In this document: in pieces, positions 6,700 through 8,261 of the stretch | Layout: every line of letters starts with the position of its first letter | How positions within the stretch are numbered: position 1 is the stretch's first letter | From: Alphaproteobacteria bacterium | GTDB taxonomy: Bacteria > Pseudomonadota > Alphaproteobacteria > Sphingomonadales > Sphingomonadaceae | Direction: 5' to 3' | Length of the DNA: 8,261 bases | Assembly: GCA_020249025.1 (NCBI GenBank) | Contig: JADCGM010000349.1 | Location: forward strand, 1 to 8,261 | Position numbers and translations under genes: made by a program | Notes under the pieces: generated by a model | The model's input: the letters and a program-made list of their open reading frames with translations, nothing else | The model's database searches: none | Told to the model about the DNA's origin: nothing

Positions 6700-7145
6700 A
6701 GGACCAGACCTCCGGAAAGGGTCGACAGGATGGCGTTCCACCCCGCGAGCGAGATGCCCCACATCTGCCATGGAATCGCGTCGCAGCGCACCAGCGGCGC
6801 GGCGATGAGATCGCGCATGAAATCGGCCGACCCCTGCGGCACGTTCATCGCCGAGCAGCGGGTCAGCCCCTCCCACCAATGCTGCTCGACGCCAGCGTGA
6901 TAGAGGCCGATGCCGCCGCTGACGACGATCGCCGCGCCGGCGAGCAGGACGAGCGCCACGCGCTGGCGCGGCAGCAGGAACGCGAGCAGGCCGAAGGCGA
7001 GCGCGGCCAGATGCGGCCAGCGCTGCCACATGCACATCTCGCACGGCGGCAGGCCGCCGAGGTGCTGGAACGCCAGCGCGCCACCGAGAAGCCCGGCGGG
7101 GGCAAGCAGCGCGAGACTGTGCGCGAGCGGAAGCGACTTGCTCAT
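6681..7145 (-). CDS. dsbB: Disulfide bond formation protein B
   Basis: An inner-membrane quinone reductase that reoxidises periplasmic DsbA and passes the electrons to ubiquinone. The 154-residue protein has four hydrophobic helices (about 9-28, 44-59, 63-83 and 128-150). The first redox pair is C35-x-x-C38 in LPPCEMCMWQRW, followed by R42, equivalent to the quinone-site arginine R48 of E. coli DsbB. The second pair, C97 and C121, sits in the long periplasmic loop (TRCSAM and VRCDAIPW). All essential cysteines are present. The ATG at 7145 has AGAGG 7 bases upstream. The last 19 bp overlap coq7, whose ribosome-binding site lies inside dsbB. A monooxygenase gene lies 54 bp upstream on the same strand, with a stem-loop between. 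Confidence 0.95.
   Translation of the reverse strand: MSKSLPLAHSLALLAPAGLLGGALAFQHLGGLPPCEMCMWQRWPHLAALAFGLLAFLLPRQRVALVLLAGAAIVVSGGIGLYHAGVEQHWWEGLTRCSAMNVPQGSADFMRDLIAAPLVRCDAIPWQMWGISLAGWNAILSTLSGGLVLWLTKR
6708..6713 (-). promoter_or_regulatory. Consensus ribosome-binding site of coq7, inside dsbB
   Basis: GGAGGT on the minus strand, 8 bases before the coq7 GTG at 6699. It decides that start over the long antisense extension and over the internal ATG that begins MLRVDQ. Confidence 0.75.
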
Positions 7146-7169
7146 TGCGCGGCCTCTAGCATGCGCAGG

Positions 7170-7189
7170 CGGGGCGGTTAAGCGCCCCG
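7170..7189 (-). terminator. Stem-loop after the monooxygenase gene
   Basis: CGGGGCG and CGCCCCG form a perfect 7-bp stem around a 6-base loop, starting 10 bases after the monooxygenase stop codon on the minus strand. No T-run follows, so termination is uncertain. If it works, dsbB-coq7 would need its own promoter, and the 24 bases from here to the dsbB start leave no room for one. Partial read-through is the more likely outcome. Confidence 0.45.
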
Positions 7190-7199
7190 TCGCGCCCCG

Positions 7200-8261
7200 C
7201 TACGCCGCCGCCTTCACCCCGGCGCGCTCGTAGACGAATTCGGCGCCGTCGAGGTCGATCGCCGGAATGTCGGTGCGTTCGCGCCAGTAATCCTGCGTGT
7301 GCTGCCATTCGGGCTTGTCGCCGCGCTTGGGAAGCAGGTGCATGCCGCGCATGAGGTAGCCGGGATTGAAATTGTCCGGATCGATCCACGGCAGCAGCGG
7401 CATGTCGCGGTCCTCGGGCCGCAGCGCCACCCGCACGACATCCGCGCCGCGTGCGCTCATATGGTTGAGCAGACGGCAGACGAAATCGCAGAGCAGGTCG
7501 ACGCGCAGCGTCCAGCTGGCGCGGAAGTAGCCGAAGATCCACAGCATGTTGGGCACGCCGGTGAACATCATGCCGCGGTAGGTGACGCTCTGGCCGAAAT
7601 CGAGCGGCTTGCCATCGACGCTGACCGCGATGTCGCCGAGCACCGACAGGTTGAAGCCGGTGGCGGTGACGATGACGTCGGCCTCCAGAAGCTCGCCCGA
7701 TTTCGTGCGGACGCCCTCGGGGGTGAAGCGCTCGATCTCGTCGGTGACCACCGACGCCTTGCCGGCAGCGATGCCCTGGAACAGGTCGCCGTCGGGCACG
7801 AAGGCGATCCGCTGCTGCCACGGGCGGTAGCGCGGCGTGAAATTCTTCGCGACCTCCTCGGGGCCGACGAAGGCGCGCACGCCTTCGAGAAGCTCCTCGC
7901 GCACGACATCGGGCTCGTCGAGGCAGCGCTGGGTCATCATCGCCTGATCGTGAAGGATCTTGCGGCGGGTGATCTCGTGGATCCACGCTTCGTCGACTTC
8001 GAGTTCGCGCAGGGTGTCGGCGATCTCGTTGGCGTTGCGCCCGGGGATGAAATAGGTCGGCGAGCGCTGGAGCACGGTGACGTGCGCGCACTGGCCGGCG
8101 ATGGCGGGGACGACCGTCGCCGCGGTCGCGCCGGAGCCGATGCAGACGACGCGCTTGCCGGTCAGATCGAGATCCTCGGGCCAGGTCTGCGGGTGGACGA
8201 TGCGGCCCTTGAATTCGGCCAGCCCCGGCCAGTCGGGGGTGTAGCCTTCCGAGTGGCGGTA
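7200..8261 (-). CDS. Flavin-containing monooxygenase, Baeyer-Villiger/EthA type (5' end cut off by window edge)
   Basis: A class B FAD- and NADPH-dependent monooxygenase expected to insert oxygen next to a carbonyl or oxidise a heteroatom; cytoplasmic. The visible 353 residues start at the window edge, so roughly 140 N-terminal residues with the FAD GxGxxG motif are missing, judged against the roughly 490-residue EthA. The Baeyer-Villiger fingerprint F-x-G-x-x-x-H-x-x-x-W-P is at visible residues 17-28 (FKGRIVHPQTWP), followed by EDLD. The NADPH-binding segment IGSGATAATVVPAIA comes next, then LQRSPTYF, DGDLFQGI, the ATGF motif, YRGMMFTGVPNM and a C-terminal NPGYLMRGMHLLPKRG. The pattern resembles mycobacterial EthA. 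An internal GTG at 8075 could pass for a start, but the conserved segments upstream of it show the real gene is longer. Substrate unknown. Confidence 0.94.
   Translation of the reverse strand, partial: YRHSEGYTPDWPGLAEFKGRIVHPQTWPEDLDLTGKRVVCIGSGATAATVVPAIAGQCAHVTVLQRSPTYFIPGRNANEIADTLRELEVDEAWIHEITRRKILHDQAMMTQRCLDEPDVVREELLEGVRAFVGPEEVAKNFTPRYRPWQQRIAFVPDGDLFQGIAAGKASVVTDEIERFTPEGVRTKSGELLEADVIVTATGFNLSVLGDIAVSVDGKPLDFGQSVTYRGMMFTGVPNMLWIFGYFRASWTLRVDLLCDFVCRLLNHMSARGADVVRVALRPEDRDMPLLPWIDPDNFNPGYLMRGMHLLPKRGDKPEWQHTQDYWRERTDIPAIDLDGAEFVYERAGVKAAA

Noticed and set aside
6700..7044. Extension of coq7 to a 296-residue protein
   Set aside because: The added part overlaps dsbB in another frame and is Ala/Arg-rich. 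The GTG at 6699 with a perfect GGAGGT gives the normal Coq7 length.
7156..8091. 311-residue minus-strand frame overlapping the monooxygenase
   Set aside because: Arginine-rich shadow in a different frame from the monooxygenase motifs.

Overview
The window is GC-rich throughout and looks like chromosomal DNA of an alphaproteobacterium, most likely Sphingomonadales. This is inferred from the large TonB-dependent receptor of the type that order carries in many copies, the gshB-dedA pair, and the dsbB-coq7 pair. No rRNA, tRNA, insertion sequence, CRISPR array or phage gene was seen. Nine protein genes cover about 95% of the window; those at both edges are cut off.

Left part (1-4496), an accessory transport/regulation module: a TonB-dependent outer-membrane receptor (minus strand, C-terminus beyond base 1), an IclR-family regulator (minus), and, divergent from it, a DUF1838 protein with a twin-arginine-type signal peptide (plus). 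The 75-78 bp between the regulator and the DUF1838 gene holds a perfect 12-bp palindrome, a good candidate operator. The layout suggests that an unidentified compound is taken up across the outer membrane, acted on or bound by the exported DUF1838 protein, and sensed in the cytoplasm by the IclR protein. The substrate is unknown, and DUF1838 has no function I know of.

Middle part (4497-6146), housekeeping: a strong stem-loop ends the DUF1838 unit, followed by gshB (glutathione synthetase) and a DedA-family membrane protein. The two overlap by 8 bp, with a GTG start for dedA.

Right part (6154-8261, minus strand): reading from the right edge, a class B flavoprotein monooxygenase of the Baeyer-Villiger/EthA type (N-terminus outside the window), a stem-loop, then dsbB and coq7, which overlap by 19 bp. 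DsbB passes electrons to ubiquinone and Coq7 makes a late ubiquinone precursor, so this pair is functionally coherent. coq7 and dedA converge with only 7 bp between them.

The most promising lead for something undescribed is the receptor/IclR/DUF1838 module. The rest is conventional biology with a few details of gene structure worth checking.
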